Below, piece by piece: positions 1 to 9,144 of a stretch of 64,000 nucleotides of DNA. Origin of the DNA: Bradyrhizobium sp. AZCC 1719 (GTDB taxonomy: Bacteria > Pseudomonadota > Alphaproteobacteria > Rhizobiales > Xanthobacteraceae). The stretch is taken from positions 7,035,001 through 7,099,000 of the forward strand of contig NZ_JAZHRU010000001.1 of assembly GCF_036924525.1 (NCBI RefSeq), given 5' to 3'. The notes beneath the pieces were generated by a model that was given only the letters and a program-made list of their open reading frames with translations, was not told the DNA's origin and did no database searches. The first letter of the stretch is position 1; every line of letters starts with the position of its first letter. The position numbers were made by a program, and so were the translations under genes.

Positions 1-1
1 C

Positions 2-373
2 ATTCTGTTGATCGGCATCGTCAAGAAGAACGGCATCATGATGGTGGATTTCGCGCTCGATGCCGAGCGCCACCGCGGCCTGTCGTCGGCTGACGCGATC
101 TTCGAGGCCTGCCGCGCCCGCTTCCGGCCGATCCTGATGACGACGATGGCGGCCTTGTTTGCCGGCATTCCGCTGGTCATCGCCACCGGCCCCGGCACCG
201 AGCTGCGCCGGCCGCTCGGCATCACCATCATCGGCGGATTGTTGGTTTCGCAAATCCTGACGCTGTACACGACGCCGGTGATCTACCTTCTGATCGACCG
301 GCTGCGCCGAAGGCTGGGATCCCGCGGCACGCTCTCGCCGATATCGACATCGGTTCCGCCGGCATTGCGATAA
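2..373 (+). CDS. RND multidrug efflux permease, C-terminal end (partial)
   Basis: This is the 3' end of an inner-membrane proton-driven RND exporter of the AcrB/MdtBC class; the start lies before the window and the frame is open from base 2. It begins with the typical motif [18 protein letters not shown] of a late transmembrane helix. [13 protein letters not shown], the GP region and a final helix ending [14 protein letters not shown] follow, as in the last two helices of these pumps. The stop is TAA at 371-373. Substrate and partner periplasmic adaptor cannot be read from this fragment. The family is certain; the subfamily (MdtB/MdtC-like) is likely. Confidence 0.93.
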   Translation: MLLIGIVKKNGIMMVDFALDAERHRGLSSADAIFEACRARFRPILMTTMAALFAGIPLVIATGPGTELRRPLGITIIGGLLVSQILTLYTTPVIYLLIDRLRRRLGSRGTLSPISTSVPPALR

Positions 374-561
374 CGACCGCCAAGATGGAAAGGTTGGTGA
401 CTTGCCAGGCCCGACCCGCCCCGGGGATTTTAACGCCACAGGCACAAAGGCCGGCTTTAACGTTTATCCCATTGCATTAAACAAGGCCCCAAAGATGCCT
501 TTTCTTTTCTGATCCGCAAGACTAATGATCGCCGATTGTTTGCACCGATTGGTCTCACACC

Positions 562-1545
562 GTGAAATTGCTCGTTGTTATTGTTAACTACCGCGTCACC
601 CAGCTTGCGATCGACTGCCTGCACTCGGTCGCAAAGGAGATCGCCAGCGTCCCCGGCATCCACGTCGCGATCTGCGAGAACGGGTCGGGTGACAATTCTG
701 CGGGGCTCATTCAGCAGGCAATCGACGACAACGACTGGTCGTCCTGGTGCACCCTCACCACGCTTAAGGTAAATCTCGGATTTACCGGCGGCAACAACGC
801 GATCCTGCGCCCCGCGCTGGAATCGGCAGACAAGCCACAATATTTTCTGCTGCTTAATTCCGATACGATCGTCCGGCCGAACGCATTCAGGGCGCTTGTC
901 GACTTCATGGACCAAAATCCGTACGTCGGCATCGCCGGCAGCCGGCTCGAAGATCCTGACGGAACTCCGCAACGCTCCGCGTTCCGCTTTCAGTCACCGC
1001 TCGGAGAACTTGAAGGCAGCCTGATGCTTGGGCCGGTGAGCAGATTGCTAAAGCGTTGGATCGTAGCTCCTCCCGTGGTCGATCATGCTTTCGAAACTGA
1101 CTGGGTTGCGGGCGCCAGCATGATCATCCGGCGCGAGACGATGGAAGCGACGGGACTGCTCGACGAGGGCTTCTTCACCTATTTCGACGACATCGACTAT
1201 TGCTTCAATGCCAGAAAGCAGGGCTGGCCCACCTGGTATGTTCCCACAAGCCGTGTGGTCCACCTCGTCGGCCAGTCGACCGGCGTGAACAACAAGCCCA
1301 AGCGTTTGCCATCCTATCTTCTGGAAGCTCGCAGGCGTCACTTCCTGAAGAACTACGGCGTGTTTTACGCGGCCATGGTCGACATTTGCAGAATTATAGG
1401 CCTGTCGCTCTGGCGGCTGCGGGTCATTCTCACGGGAAAGGAGGACACCACACCTCCTCAGCACCTTTCCGATTCAATCCGGCACAGCGTGTTTTTCAAA
1501 GGTTTCAAGGTGACCGACGTCAAGAATCCGGCCTTGACCTCGTGA
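562..1545 (+). CDS. Glycosyltransferase family 2
   Basis: A 327-residue cytoplasmic or membrane-associated GT-A fold enzyme that probably adds a sugar to a surface polysaccharide. It starts at a GTG with VVIVNYR at residues 5-11. The metal/nucleotide motif NSDT is at 99-102, and DEGFFTYFDDID at 201-212 matches the acceptor/base region of rhamnosyltransferase-like members. There is no obvious membrane helix apart from a weakly hydrophobic stretch near 270-285. It is followed 49 bases later by an unrelated membrane protein gene on the same strand, so the two may be co-transcribed. Donor and acceptor sugars are unknown. Confidence 0.88.
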   Translation: MKLLVVIVNYRVTQLAIDCLHSVAKEIASVPGIHVAICENGSGDNSAGLIQQAIDDNDWSSWCTLTTLKVNLGFTGGNNAILRPALESADKPQYFLLLNSDTIVRPNAFRALVDFMDQNPYVGIAGSRLEDPDGTPQRSAFRFQSPLGELEGSLMLGPVSRLLKRWIVAPPVVDHAFETDWVAGASMIIRRETMEATGLLDEGFFTYFDDIDYCFNARKQGWPTWYVPTSRVVHLVGQSTGVNNKPKRLPSYLLEARRRHFLKNYGVFYAAMVDICRIIGLSLWRLRVILTGKEDTTPPQHLSDSIRHSVFFKGFKVTDVKNPALTS

Positions 1546-1594
1546 TTTTCAAACCTGATCCGGGATTACGGAAGGCACGTCGGATATCCTGGAT

Positions 1595-3124
1595 ATGGCA
1601 ATCAATGCAGCCAACAATACCTTGCCTTCCGGATTTGATCCGTCAGCTCAGCCATTCCGCCTCCTCGGAATCGATCCTGCCGCAACTGCGTCTGAAATTC
1701 AGGCCGCTCTCGGCCGGGCACGAGAGACGCATGTCATGCCGGAGAAAAGTCTGGCGGAGGCATCTGCAGTTGTTCTGGACCCGGTCCAGCGTCTACAGAG
1801 TGAGCTCTCCTTTCCTCTCGACAGCACGCCCGATCGCGTCGATCTCTTTTACACCGAACTGTCCACTGACGCCTCCGACGAAGATATTCTGCAAACATCG
1901 AGTCAGTTTGCCCCGCTCTCAAAGGCCAACTTCCTGGCACACCACGCGGTTCGTCGCGGCGCCTCCAGCGAACTGCTCTTTGCCCTGATTGACGCGCACA
2001 ATTCCATCGATGGCATGGAAGTCTATCAAGTCCTGCAGGCGCTCCGACATCGAGCCGGTTGGCCGCCGCCCTCACTGGCGAGTATGAGGGATGGGTTGAA
2101 CAATCTCCTGAATGCGCATTGCGTGGCCGTTATTGGAGCATACGATCCACTTGAAAGCGCAGCAGAACCGTTGCTGCAGTCCACCCGCCATATCCTCGAA
2201 ACGCGCGAACGGCCGCTCATCCAAACGCACTCCCTCCTGCTGGAGGCCTATCGGCGCGCAAATGCGCAGATGCGCTCGAAAGCCGATCAGCAGGTCGATA
2301 GTGCCAGCCAAGCACTGAGACAAAACCCGGGTGATGCGTCCTCGGTCGAGAGCCTTGCTGAAGCACTGCAGCTCTGGTCCTCACTCTGGGAGCCTCTGCT
2401 ATTGGCGAACGCGCACGAGGGGATCAGCGACCCGAAAGCGAACGTCACCCCCGATCGCATCTTTGACTTGCTCGGCGATCTCTGCCGCCAACGGCAATAC
2501 GGTACGGCGCAGCAGGTTCTGGATCACGCACTCGTCGCTTTCGGGTCAATCCCGGATGCGGCTGCACGCTTCGCCGAAGTCGGGGAAATACTGCGCGAAA
2601 TGCTGCATGCCAGTTCGACCGCTATCATGCAGGACCGGGATCTTGCGGTGTCGGCCGAGAGCAGCCGCTTCCGCCACGTCAAAAAAGCCGCGCTCGCGGC
2701 TGCGGTGCTGCTGGTCATGCTTGGCTTGCTGGTGGCGTATCGGACTCTCGACGGGGGAACGGCATTCTCCGTCTCAGCACCCAATCCACCTCAGCCCGCG
2801 GCCGAGCCGGAGTTGCTTCCTCCCGTCGGCAAGGGCCAGCGCTTCGCGCGAGAATATGTTCGCTACTGCCGATTTCAGGAAGAACGGCTGCGTGTCGTGA
2901 AGCAACAGGTTCGAGGCCCCGAAGACATCCGCGCCTATAACGCGCTTGCCAATGACTACAATTCACGCTGCTCCGATTTCTTCTATCAGGACGAAGACCT
3001 GAGGCTGGTGAAGGAGGAAGTGATAGCGAAGCAAAAACTTCTCGAAGCCGACGCCGGGCGCATCCTTTCGACCTGGCGCTGGCGCACGAACACCGTTGGT
3101 GTACCGACGACGTCGTCCAAATGA
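1595..3124 (+). CDS. Membrane-anchored protein with J-domain-like N-terminus, function unknown
   Basis: A 509-residue protein I do not recognise by name. Residues 20-45 (FRLLGIDPAATASEIQAAL) resemble the start of a J-domain, but the HPD tripeptide of true DnaJ proteins is not seen. A long helical, Ala/Leu-rich middle follows, with repeat-like character suggesting a helical solenoid. A single transmembrane helix lies near 367-387 (AAAVLLVMLGLLVAYR), then a Pro-rich linker. The C-terminal domain is rich in Tyr, Arg and acidic residues with two cysteines. The topology suggests a cytoplasmic N-terminal part and a periplasmic C-terminal domain. It directly follows a glycosyltransferase gene. Confidence 0.75.
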   Translation: MAINAANNTLPSGFDPSAQPFRLLGIDPAATASEIQAALGRARETHVMPEKSLAEASAVVLDPVQRLQSELSFPLDSTPDRVDLFYTELSTDASDEDILQTSSQFAPLSKANFLAHHAVRRGASSELLFALIDAHNSIDGMEVYQVLQALRHRAGWPPPSLASMRDGLNNLLNAHCVAVIGAYDPLESAAEPLLQSTRHILETRERPLIQTHSLLLEAYRRANAQMRSKADQQVDSASQALRQNPGDASSVESLAEALQLWSSLWEPLLLANAHEGISDPKANVTPDRIFDLLGDLCRQRQYGTAQQVLDHALVAFGSIPDAAARFAEVGEILREMLHASSTAIMQDRDLAVSAESSRFRHVKKAALAAAVLLVMLGLLVAYRTLDGGTAFSVSAPNPPQPAAEPELLPPVGKGQRFAREYVRYCRFQEERLRVVKQQVRGPEDIRAYNALANDYNSRCSDFFYQDEDLRLVKEEVIAKQKLLEADAGRILSTWRWRTNTVGVPTTSSK

Positions 3125-3160
3125 GCTGGAATCGTTCGTGCTGATCATCAGCGTCATAAG

Positions 3161-3280
3161 CCCCTGATGGTGAGGAACGCCAACGGGTGCGCGCGCAGCG
3201 CGGCCTGATGACAGGCTCCGGCCTCGAGAACCAGGCCGCGTCAGTGCGCTACATCCTTCGAGACGCCCGCTCTGCGGGCT
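3161..3280. repeat. Degenerate palindromic intergenic repeat (RPE-like) in a gene-free stretch
   Basis: The gene-free stretch 3125-3528 carries pieces resembling the palindromic repeat seen many times in Bradyrhizobium and Rhodopseudomonas genomes: CCTGATGGTGAGGAACGCC from 3162 and CATCCTTCGAGACGCCCGC from 3252. The latter contains a perfect 6-bp stem (GCCCGC, loop TCT, GCGGGC, 3265-3279). A reverse-strand open frame through 3249-3440 (residues like EIEHGRWILADKTEATLRQL) has protein-like composition but no start codon, so it may be a gene remnant. Assignment is from memory. Confidence 0.45.
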
Positions 3281-3528
3281 GTTTAGAGCCACGCGCCTCG
3301 GAGAGCCCCTGATCGGCAAATGCCCCGTGCACGGCCTTGATGACCTCGTTGCGCTCGCCAAGCTGCCGCAGCGTGGCCTCGGTCTTGTCTGCCAAAATCC
3401 ACCGCCCGTGCTCGATCTCGTTGGTCAGGTCACAGCGCGGAGGGCATTGAAATTGCCGCTTGGCAAATTGTCTAAGTGGGATTAGTCTGATCAAGATTTT
3501 AATAAAATTTATAGCATGGGGGAATGTA

Positions 3529-4836
3529 ATGCGTGCATTTAATTCGCCGCGTGGGATGCTGTTTACAGGGATCTTTGCTATTGCCGTTGTGATTGGTGCT
3601 TCAACTGTCGCTCGAGCCGACACAATCGTGCAGAATACCCAAACGCCCGGATTTCCAGGTACCTTCAATTTTATTGGATATAATTCTTCGAACGTGGCTT
3701 TCGGGCAGCCCGTGGCGTCTCAATTCTTGGAGTTCGGGGGACGATTTCATCCAAGTACATCGCCGACTGCAGATCAAGCGTTCGGAGCCAACACTACAGT
3801 TACTGCAACGCAGAATGGTGTCAGTTTTAATGTTCCTTATGCCAATTCCATCCCCGACCCGAATCTTTTCGATAGGAGGATCGCGTACAACCCGAACCTT
3901 CTCGGATCGTGGCAGCTCACCGTCAGCAACCCGAACTACACCAACACGCTGATAGTCAATACGGCCGCAATCCAATCAAGCATCGGTGCGCCTCCCTTCA
4001 TTACGGGAATAGCGATCAGCGGAGCTTCGAACGCAACAACAACCCCGACGATTTCTTGGAACGCGCCGGCCTTCACGCCGCCGGCCGGCTACAATCAGGC
4101 GACCAGAATTTTCATCGTCGATCTCAATAACAATAAACAGACCATCTTTAGGGTAGACCTTCCGTCGAGTCAGACCAGCTTTACGATACCCGCTTCGGCC
4201 AATCTCTCGCCTAGTGGTCATTACGGCGTTGTTATCCGGGACGACTACCGGATCTCAAGCAATGCGACCACAGGCGCCAGCTCGCACAGCTTTTTCGATT
4301 TTCGTCCTAGCGTGATCACACAGTCCAATGGTCCGATCTATTTGCCGGTCTCATCGCTCAATGCAGTTGGTGAAACAGTCTATAGCTTCCACATCGACGT
4401 CAGTCATGGGCAGTCCTACAACTTGGATCCGGCCGCCGCGCTGGGTTATATCTTTTCAGTAGGCGTCGGCGATCCGAACTTCGCCAGCGTCAAATTGCCC
4501 GACCTCGGCTTGGGGCACCCCTACAGCCTCTATATTTGGAATGGAACCGATTACGTCTTTGCCGCAGATCTCCTCGCCAACACCCTGTTCGATTTTGGCC
4601 CGGGCGGCGTCAGCAAGTTTAAGGTCCTGGGCATCGACGCAAGCTTGGGTCTCGACCCCAATAGCTCGACGGCATTTGTGACTCAGGTGACCTTCACGGG
4701 CGATGGTGTTTTCAGAGGCACGATGACGGCTATCACTGCCGTTCCCGAGCCTTCCACCTGGGCCATGATGATCCTCGGCTTCGCTGGCCTCGGGTTTATG
4801 GCTTATCGCCGTTCGCGCAAGCCCGCGGTGGCATGA
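3529..4836 (+). CDS. PEPxxWA-CTERM sorting-signal protein 1
   Basis: A 435-residue secreted protein. The start at 3529 is chosen because GGGGGA at 3518-3523 precedes it and it opens a clear signal peptide ([20 protein letters not shown], cleavage near ARA-DT). The body is Asn/Thr/Ser-rich with low cysteine. Residues about 165-270 look like an Ig/fibronectin-type beta domain ([23 protein letters not shown]). The C-terminus is a tripartite sorting signal: PEPSTWAMM, a hydrophobic helix, then YRRSRK. In this class the tail is removed by an exosortase/archaeosortase-type enzyme and the protein is usually linked to the envelope or exopolysaccharide. No exosortase gene is in the window. The function of the body is unknown. 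Confidence 0.9.
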   Translation: MRAFNSPRGMLFTGIFAIAVVIGASTVARADTIVQNTQTPGFPGTFNFIGYNSSNVAFGQPVASQFLEFGGRFHPSTSPTADQAFGANTTVTATQNGVSFNVPYANSIPDPNLFDRRIAYNPNLLGSWQLTVSNPNYTNTLIVNTAAIQSSIGAPPFITGIAISGASNATTTPTISWNAPAFTPPAGYNQATRIFIVDLNNNKQTIFRVDLPSSQTSFTIPASANLSPSGHYGVVIRDDYRISSNATTGASSHSFFDFRPSVITQSNGPIYLPVSSLNAVGETVYSFHIDVSHGQSYNLDPAAALGYIFSVGVGDPNFASVKLPDLGLGHPYSLYIWNGTDYVFAADLLANTLFDFGPGGVSKFKVLGIDASLGLDPNSSTAFVTQVTFTGDGVFRGTMTAITAVPEPSTWAMMILGFAGLGFMAYRRSRKPAVA

Positions 4837-4890
4837 CTTGCCTTGGCTAATCGCCCGCTTCGCGATCTTGTGCAGGTATCGTTTTGAAGT

Positions 4891-4923
4891 GAAGGGTCCC
4901 AACCGGCGGCGGTGGGACCCTTC
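4891..4923 (+). terminator. Hairpin terminator candidate after PEP-CTERM gene 1
   Basis: Perfect 11-bp inverted repeat (GAAGGGTCCCA / TGGGACCCTTC) with an 11-base loop, 54 bases after the stop of the PEP-CTERM gene. There is no long T run after it, so it could also act as a 3' stabilising hairpin. Confidence 0.55.
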
Positions 4924-5113
4924 GCGATCTATAGGGCGTCGCACTGGGCAAGATGCGACGACGCCGAAGTTCCTGGTGCACTTGACGGCCAGCTACGACG
5001 GCATCAGAAAGGGCATGGTGGGCTCGCCATACTCGTTCATGAAGACTGATGAATACCCGTTGTCGAGAGCACCTGTCTTTGCACCCTCGATCGCCGCCCC
5101 ATCCAGCGTGGAC

Positions 5114-5344
5114 TCAAATTACGGCAAATACTTCATCGCTGTGCTCGATCGGCTTGCGGTTCATAGCGTCGGCGATGACGGTGCCCATCAATAAGCCGTT
5201 AGCTCGCAGCGCTAAGCGCTGAATATTGTCCAGCGTGGTGCTGTGTTTCGCATTCTCAATTTCGCTGATTTGATCCTGGGATAGTTCGGCAGCATGCGCC
5301 AACTCCTCTTGGCTCATTTGCCGCGCAACCCGTAGCCGGCGCAC
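5114..5344 (-). CDS. XRE-family helix-turn-helix regulator (small)
   Basis: A 76-residue DNA-binding protein made almost entirely of a Cro/C1-type helix-turn-helix: LRVARQMSQEELAHAAELSQ, then DQISEIENAKHSTTLDNIQR, covering residues 4-44. The only start available in frame is a GTG directly before the domain, because a stop lies four codons upstream. The protein either starts unusually close to its HTH or has lost a few N-terminal residues. The C-terminal 30 residues are unassigned. It is isolated from its neighbours and no operator was recognised. Confidence 0.75.
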   Translation of the reverse strand: MRRLRVARQMSQEELAHAAELSQDQISEIENAKHSTTLDNIQRLALRANGLLMGTVIADAMNRKPIEHSDEVFAVI

Positions 5345-5717
5345 ATATGGCGACTAACTTGCGCCGTATCCGGCAACTGATCGTAACGCTCTCCCAGCTC
5401 TGACGCGACGCCGGGTCGGCGAACACATCTTTGCATGATTTGGTCCCGCCGTCCCACCAGGGACTTCGAAGGCCCGCTCACGCCGGAGCGGCTTGGCTTC
5501 TCGTCACCCACCTCAGGCTTTTGGCTAGACGCCTCGCCAAGCCCCGAAATTGCTCCACGTTTCTAACTCAGACTCGCAGCCGAGTTCCCGATTTAACCTT
5601 TGGCGCTTATATCAAGCTTAACGCGCAAGTTGCGTTGCGAACGCCCCGTAAGAAACTATGGTTGCTTTCGAGCTGCAATATTTAGCCAAATTGATTGCTT
5701 GAACCGCGGAGCATTGC
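5345..5717. other. Gene-free stretch
   Basis: 373 bases between the XRE gene and the small ORF at 5718. I see no convincing coding sequence, repeat or terminator. The right part is more AT-rich and may hold the promoter of the 5718 gene. Confidence 0.4.
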
Positions 5718-5879
5718 GTGAAGCGTCAGCGTTTGAACAAACCCAAAGACGTCCGTGAATTGCCGAAGAAGTCACTGAGCGACCGTTACGCAGAAGTGTT
5801 GAGGCTGCGCCAGGCCGTCATCCGGACCCAGGCCGCGCTACGGGCGCCGGCCGGTGTCAATCGGCTTGTCGCGAAATAG
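5718..5879 (+). CDS. Small basic protein, Tyr-x-Glu-Val/Leu-Arg motif family
   Basis: A 53-residue ORF with a GTG start. It is strongly basic (KRQRLNKPKDVRELPKK), followed by the helical stretch LSDRYAEVLRLRQAVIRTQ. The same short pattern occurs in two other small proteins of this window, at 24160-24327 (LAQKYREVCELRRQLE) and 34517-34708 (IAKTYLEVQQLRKEV), which argues that it is a real gene. Function unknown; the charge and single helix suggest a nucleic-acid or protein partner. There is no clear Shine-Dalgarno sequence, so the start is uncertain. Confidence 0.5.
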   Translation: MKRQRLNKPKDVRELPKKSLSDRYAEVLRLRQAVIRTQAALRAPAGVNRLVAK

Positions 5880-5884
5880 CTTCC

Positions 5885-5992
5885 ATGCGTTCAAGCGTAG
5901 CCAGATTGACCTATTTGTTTGCCATTGCCGTAGCCATGATCGGCTGGTCGTGGCTGCTGCTGCATAGCCTCGCCTGGGCGTTTGACTTATAG
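5885..5992 (+). CDS. Single-span small membrane protein
   Basis: A 35-residue ORF starting six bases after the stop of the preceding small gene: ATG, a short basic N-terminus (MRSSVAR), then one continuous hydrophobic helix (LTYLFAIAVAMIGWSWLLL) rich in Trp, and the stop TAG at 5990-5992. Close spacing suggests co-transcription with the 53-residue protein. Function unknown. The call rests on the ORF, its hydrophobic pattern and its position only. Confidence 0.45.
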   Translation: MRSSVARLTYLFAIAVAMIGWSWLLLHSLAWAFDL

Positions 5993-6020
5993 GCGCGTCG
6001 CGCCGAATCGAACCGTGCGC

Positions 6021-6326
6021 TTAATCGCAGACTCTGATCGCTCGATGCCGCCAGCCCCTGACGGTCCAGACCCGGCGCACGACATAGCACACAGCATCGC
6101 CGCGATAAGCCCATGGACCGTATTCGGCATACTCGCCATAGCCGAACGGATAGTCGTAGCCGTCGTCGAATGGATGTCCGTAGAGCCGCGCGTAGCCGTA
6201 GCTGCCCGGATAGCCAATCCCGCGGAATCCCGGGGCAACGACAAACGTGCCGCCTGCCGCCGCGATATCAGGAACGATCGCAAGCGCCAGACAGAGCGCA
6301 AGCAGAGCTGAGTGGGCCTTACGCAT
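6021..6326 (-). CDS. Small secreted Gly/Tyr-rich protein
   Basis: A 101-residue protein with a clear signal peptide (MRKAHSALLALCLALAIVPD, cleavage near AAA-GG). The mature part is rich in Gly, Tyr, Phe and Pro (GYPGSYGYARLYGHPF) and ends with a short segment with two cysteines (VCYVVRRVWTVRGWRHR). Such YG-rich secreted proteins are common in this order and unassigned. The start at 6326 is chosen for the signal peptide and overlaps the 3' end of the PilZ gene by 8 bases, so translation is probably coupled. Confidence 0.7.
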   Translation of the reverse strand: MRKAHSALLALCLALAIVPDIAAAGGTFVVAPGFRGIGYPGSYGYARLYGHPFDDGYDYPFGYGEYAEYGPWAYRGDAVCYVVRRVWTVRGWRHRAIRVCD

Positions 6327-6630
6327 ATTCCCGCGTCCTCGCGCTGCCCTGCGGAGCGGAATGGTGTGACGGCGCCGTGGCCAGATGGTCGACAAATTGA
6401 GCGCCGAACTCGCATCCGATGCGCCATGCCAGTCGGCACAGGCGCGGGCAACCGGTTGAAAGGATCAGCGTGAACTCCGCGGGCACGTCGAGATTTTCAG
6501 CGATAACCCGCACGCCGCCTTCAGATATATCCGTGATCGTGCAATCGCGAGGAAGAGAGCCGACCCCCAACTGAATCTTTGCCGCCCCATGACAGGAGCG
6601 ACGTTCGCTCTTTCGCCGATCCACAAACAC
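6319..6630 (-). CDS. PilZ-domain protein
   Basis: A small PilZ protein, the class that usually binds cyclic-di-GMP. The N-terminal motif RRKSERRSCH fits RxxxR, and D-ISEGGVRV fits the D/NxSxxG motif. The remainder is a beta-barrel-like segment ending GAQFVDH. Three starts are possible (TTG 6669, GTG 6630, GTG 6624); 6630 is preferred because it leaves the RxxxR motif near the N-terminus as in relatives. The gene overlaps the secreted Gly/Tyr-rich protein downstream, hinting at c-di-GMP control of an envelope function. Confidence 0.8.
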   Translation of the reverse strand: MFVDRRKSERRSCHGAAKIQLGVGSLPRDCTITDISEGGVRVIAENLDVPAEFTLILSTGCPRLCRLAWRIGCEFGAQFVDHLATAPSHHSAPQGSARTREYA

Positions 6631-7172
6631 CCGACCCCACCCACATTCGTTGATTTTGTCTTTCGGCAATCTTATCGAAAATCCGTTGGACTTCGCCTAA
6701 GCGGTCGGTCCGCAATCGATGGTTTCGGTTTGAAGAATGTTTACTCCCGTTCCCGGGCGGCGACTCCGTCCCACATCTCCAGGTAACGTTAAGATCCAAC
6801 TACCTCGAAAGTAGCCCCGAACCGATGCAAGGTGGCAGAATGAAAAGGCACAGCTACCATGGCACGGCATTGCGACGACCTGTGTTGCGGTCGTTCAGCA
6901 GATGGCATCGCACCTGCAACGGGTCATTCAAACCGCCCACAATCTACGGCAGATTTCGGATGGATTTGTTTTCAGAAAGCAATTAAAAATGCGGGGTCTC
7001 CCCGACTAGGCTTGATGCCATCGCTGATTCGGATGACGAGCGCACCATCGGCAGCCGCACTGACGTGGGCCATTCGATCCTTAAGACTCTACTCGACCAA
7101 TCCTCATTTTCGAAGCCCACGCATCCGCCAATGAAGACATTTTCTCGTTCATTCATATTCGACAGCAAGCCC
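6631..7172. other. Gene-free stretch with uncertain 5' boundary of the acyltransferase
   Basis: About 540 bases between the divergent PilZ and acyltransferase genes. The acyltransferase frame is open from 7065, so part of this may be coding. I see no other credible ORF, repeat or recognisable operator. Confidence 0.4.
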
Positions 7173-9125
7173 ATGCCCGCCGATCGCGAACGGGATGATC
7201 GCTACTTTCCGGCCATCGACGGATTGAGGGGAATCGCCGTCCTGATGGTCCTGGTGTTCCATTTTGACTTGCTGGAATCGGTCCATGGCGGATTCACAGG
7301 CGTCGACGTCTTTTTCGTGATCTCAGGATTCTTGATCACGTCGATAATCACCCGGCAAATCAACGCCGGCTCATTCCATCTTGGCAGATTTTACTTGAAT
7401 CGTATTCGCCGTCTGGCGCCTGCGCTCCTTGCCACACTCTTCATCGTTATTCTGGCGGGTTTTGTCTGGCTTTATCCATCCAGTTTGATCGAACTATCGA
7501 AGCAGGCATTCGTAGCGCAAACTTACGTTGCCAATATCTATTACTGGAGAACTGTAAATTATTTCGGCATCGATAGCAGCTCAGCCTTCCTGCTACACAC
7601 ATGGTCGCTCGCCGTCGAAGAGCAATTCTATCTGATCTATCCCCTCTTTCTTATCGTGGCCTACCGATACGCGAGGCGCTACGTCTGGCAGATCATACTT
7701 TCTATTTTTATTCTATCATTTTGCCTGAACATATCTTTTGTTCAGGTTAAGCCAGAAGCTACTTTTTATCTCTTGCCGACGCGCGCCTGGGAATTGCTGC
7801 TGGGAGCGTTGATTGTATGGCTGCGCACCCGATTCATGTTTCGGCCGCTGGTTAGCCAAATTGCAGGTTTCATCGGTGTCGGTCTGATCGCTTGGGGCCT
7901 GCTCGGCTATCAAAAAGCCTTCTATTTTCCTGGCTATTTTGCCCTGCTGCCGACGATCGGCGCGGCACTCGTAATCCTGGCATCGACCGGTCAAACAACG
8001 CTATTCTCAACTTGCATGAGCAATGCGGCGGCCACCTATATCGGCAAAATTTCCTACCCGCTGTACCTAGTGCACTGGCCAGTCCATATCTTTGCCGCGC
8101 GGCTCATGGCGGAAAGTTACAATAAGCCGGCCAAATGGTTCGCGTTTGCGCTCTCGCTGGCGATTGCATCCCTTATTTTTCACATGGTCGAAGAGCCAGT
8201 TCGCACAAACCGCATTTTAAGGTCGGCGCGGTCCTTGCGCACCGGCTATCTGGCTGGGATTTCGGCAACGGCCATCGTTTGTTTCTGCATCTACGCAGGG
8301 AACGGCCTCCCACAACGTTATGCTCCCGAGGCAATCAAATTGGCCGGCTTTGCCGCCGACAAAACCGGCGAACTTACTTGCCAATTCAAGACAGGCAAAA
8401 TCGATCTTGCCAATTTTTGTAGGATTGGCGCGGCCGACACGAAGCCGACCTGGCTGATCTACGGGGACTCTCATGCATGGGCTGCCTATGGAGCTTTCGA
8501 CAAGTGGCTGAGCGCGAGTGGACAATCCGCCTTCTTTATCTTTCGGCACTCCTGTCCACCGCTGCAAGGAATTCATCTCGTGCATAACCCCGGCTGTTTT
8601 GAGTTCAACAATGAAGTGCTTGACTTCCTCAACAGGTCGCCGGAGATCAAGAATATATTGCTGGTCTCAACGTGGTTGCAGGCGCGAGGGGGATTTCTCA
8701 CCACCTCGGAAACGATGACATTGCCCAGGGTAGAATCGATCGCCCTATTCAAACGGCAGTTTCTGGCAACAGTCGCCAATCTAAAACAAATGGGCATGCG
8801 CGTTGTGATATGGGAGCCTGTACCAGGCGCAAAGCAAAACGTTCCTGAGGCGCTAGCCAAGGCCTACCCCAAGAGGCCGCTTCCCCAATCGTTAGAGTTC
8901 ACAAGCCAACAATACCAATCAACGTTCGACTTTTTCTTCGAAGCCCTCGAGCAAAGCAGGCCACAGATAGACGCGACCGTTTCACCTTCCAAGGTTCTTT
9001 GCCTAACAGGTTCCTGTTCGGCGACGATCGAAGGGCGACCGGCCTACTTCGACAATAGCCACCTAGCCGCGTCAGCCTCCGAGTTTTGGTCTCGTTTTTT
9101 AACGATTTCGATCCCCCCGCAATAA
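7173..9125 (+). CDS. OafA-type acyltransferase with C-terminal SGNH domain
   Basis: An inner-membrane enzyme that O-acylates a cell-surface glycan. Residues 1-360 form the acyltransferase-3 domain: RYFPAIDGLRGIAVLMVLVF, then GVDVFFVISGF, then LNRIRRLAPAL, with about ten hydrophobic spans. The C-terminal 270 residues form a periplasmic SGNH hydrolase-like domain with YGDSHAWAAY (block I) and YFDNSHLA (the Asp-x-x-His-type end). The two-domain form is known from O-antigen and peptidoglycan O-acetyltransferases, where acyl groups are passed from the membrane domain to the SGNH domain. The start is uncertain (7065, 7131 or 7173). It stands alone among PEP-CTERM genes, so the acceptor is probably exopolysaccharide or LPS. 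Confidence 0.88.
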   Translation: MPADRERDDRYFPAIDGLRGIAVLMVLVFHFDLLESVHGGFTGVDVFFVISGFLITSIITRQINAGSFHLGRFYLNRIRRLAPALLATLFIVILAGFVWLYPSSLIELSKQAFVAQTYVANIYYWRTVNYFGIDSSSAFLLHTWSLAVEEQFYLIYPLFLIVAYRYARRYVWQIILSIFILSFCLNISFVQVKPEATFYLLPTRAWELLLGALIVWLRTRFMFRPLVSQIAGFIGVGLIAWGLLGYQKAFYFPGYFALLPTIGAALVILASTGQTTLFSTCMSNAAATYIGKISYPLYLVHWPVHIFAARLMAESYNKPAKWFAFALSLAIASLIFHMVEEPVRTNRILRSARSLRTGYLAGISATAIVCFCIYAGNGLPQRYAPEAIKLAGFAADKTGELTCQFKTGKIDLANFCRIGAADTKPTWLIYGDSHAWAAYGAFDKWLSASGQSAFFIFRHSCPPLQGIHLVHNPGCFEFNNEVLDFLNRSPEIKNILLVSTWLQARGGFLTTSETMTLPRVESIALFKRQFLATVANLKQMGMRVVIWEPVPGAKQNVPEALAKAYPKRPLPQSLEFTSQQYQSTFDFFFEALEQSRPQIDATVSPSKVLCLTGSCSATIEGRPAYFDNSHLAASASEFWSRFLTISIPPQ

Positions 9126-9144
9126 CTTGCACGTCTGTGCGGGA

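Noticed and set aside
4838..5194. 118-codon plus-strand frame after PEP-CTERM gene 1
   Set aside because: It runs through the terminator hairpin, has no ribosome binding site and overlaps the XRE gene; composition is not protein-like at the start.
5314..5511. 65-codon minus-strand frame upstream of the XRE gene
   Set aside because: Overlaps the XRE start in a different frame and has no recognisable features; joining the two by a frameshift did not give a sensible HTH extension.
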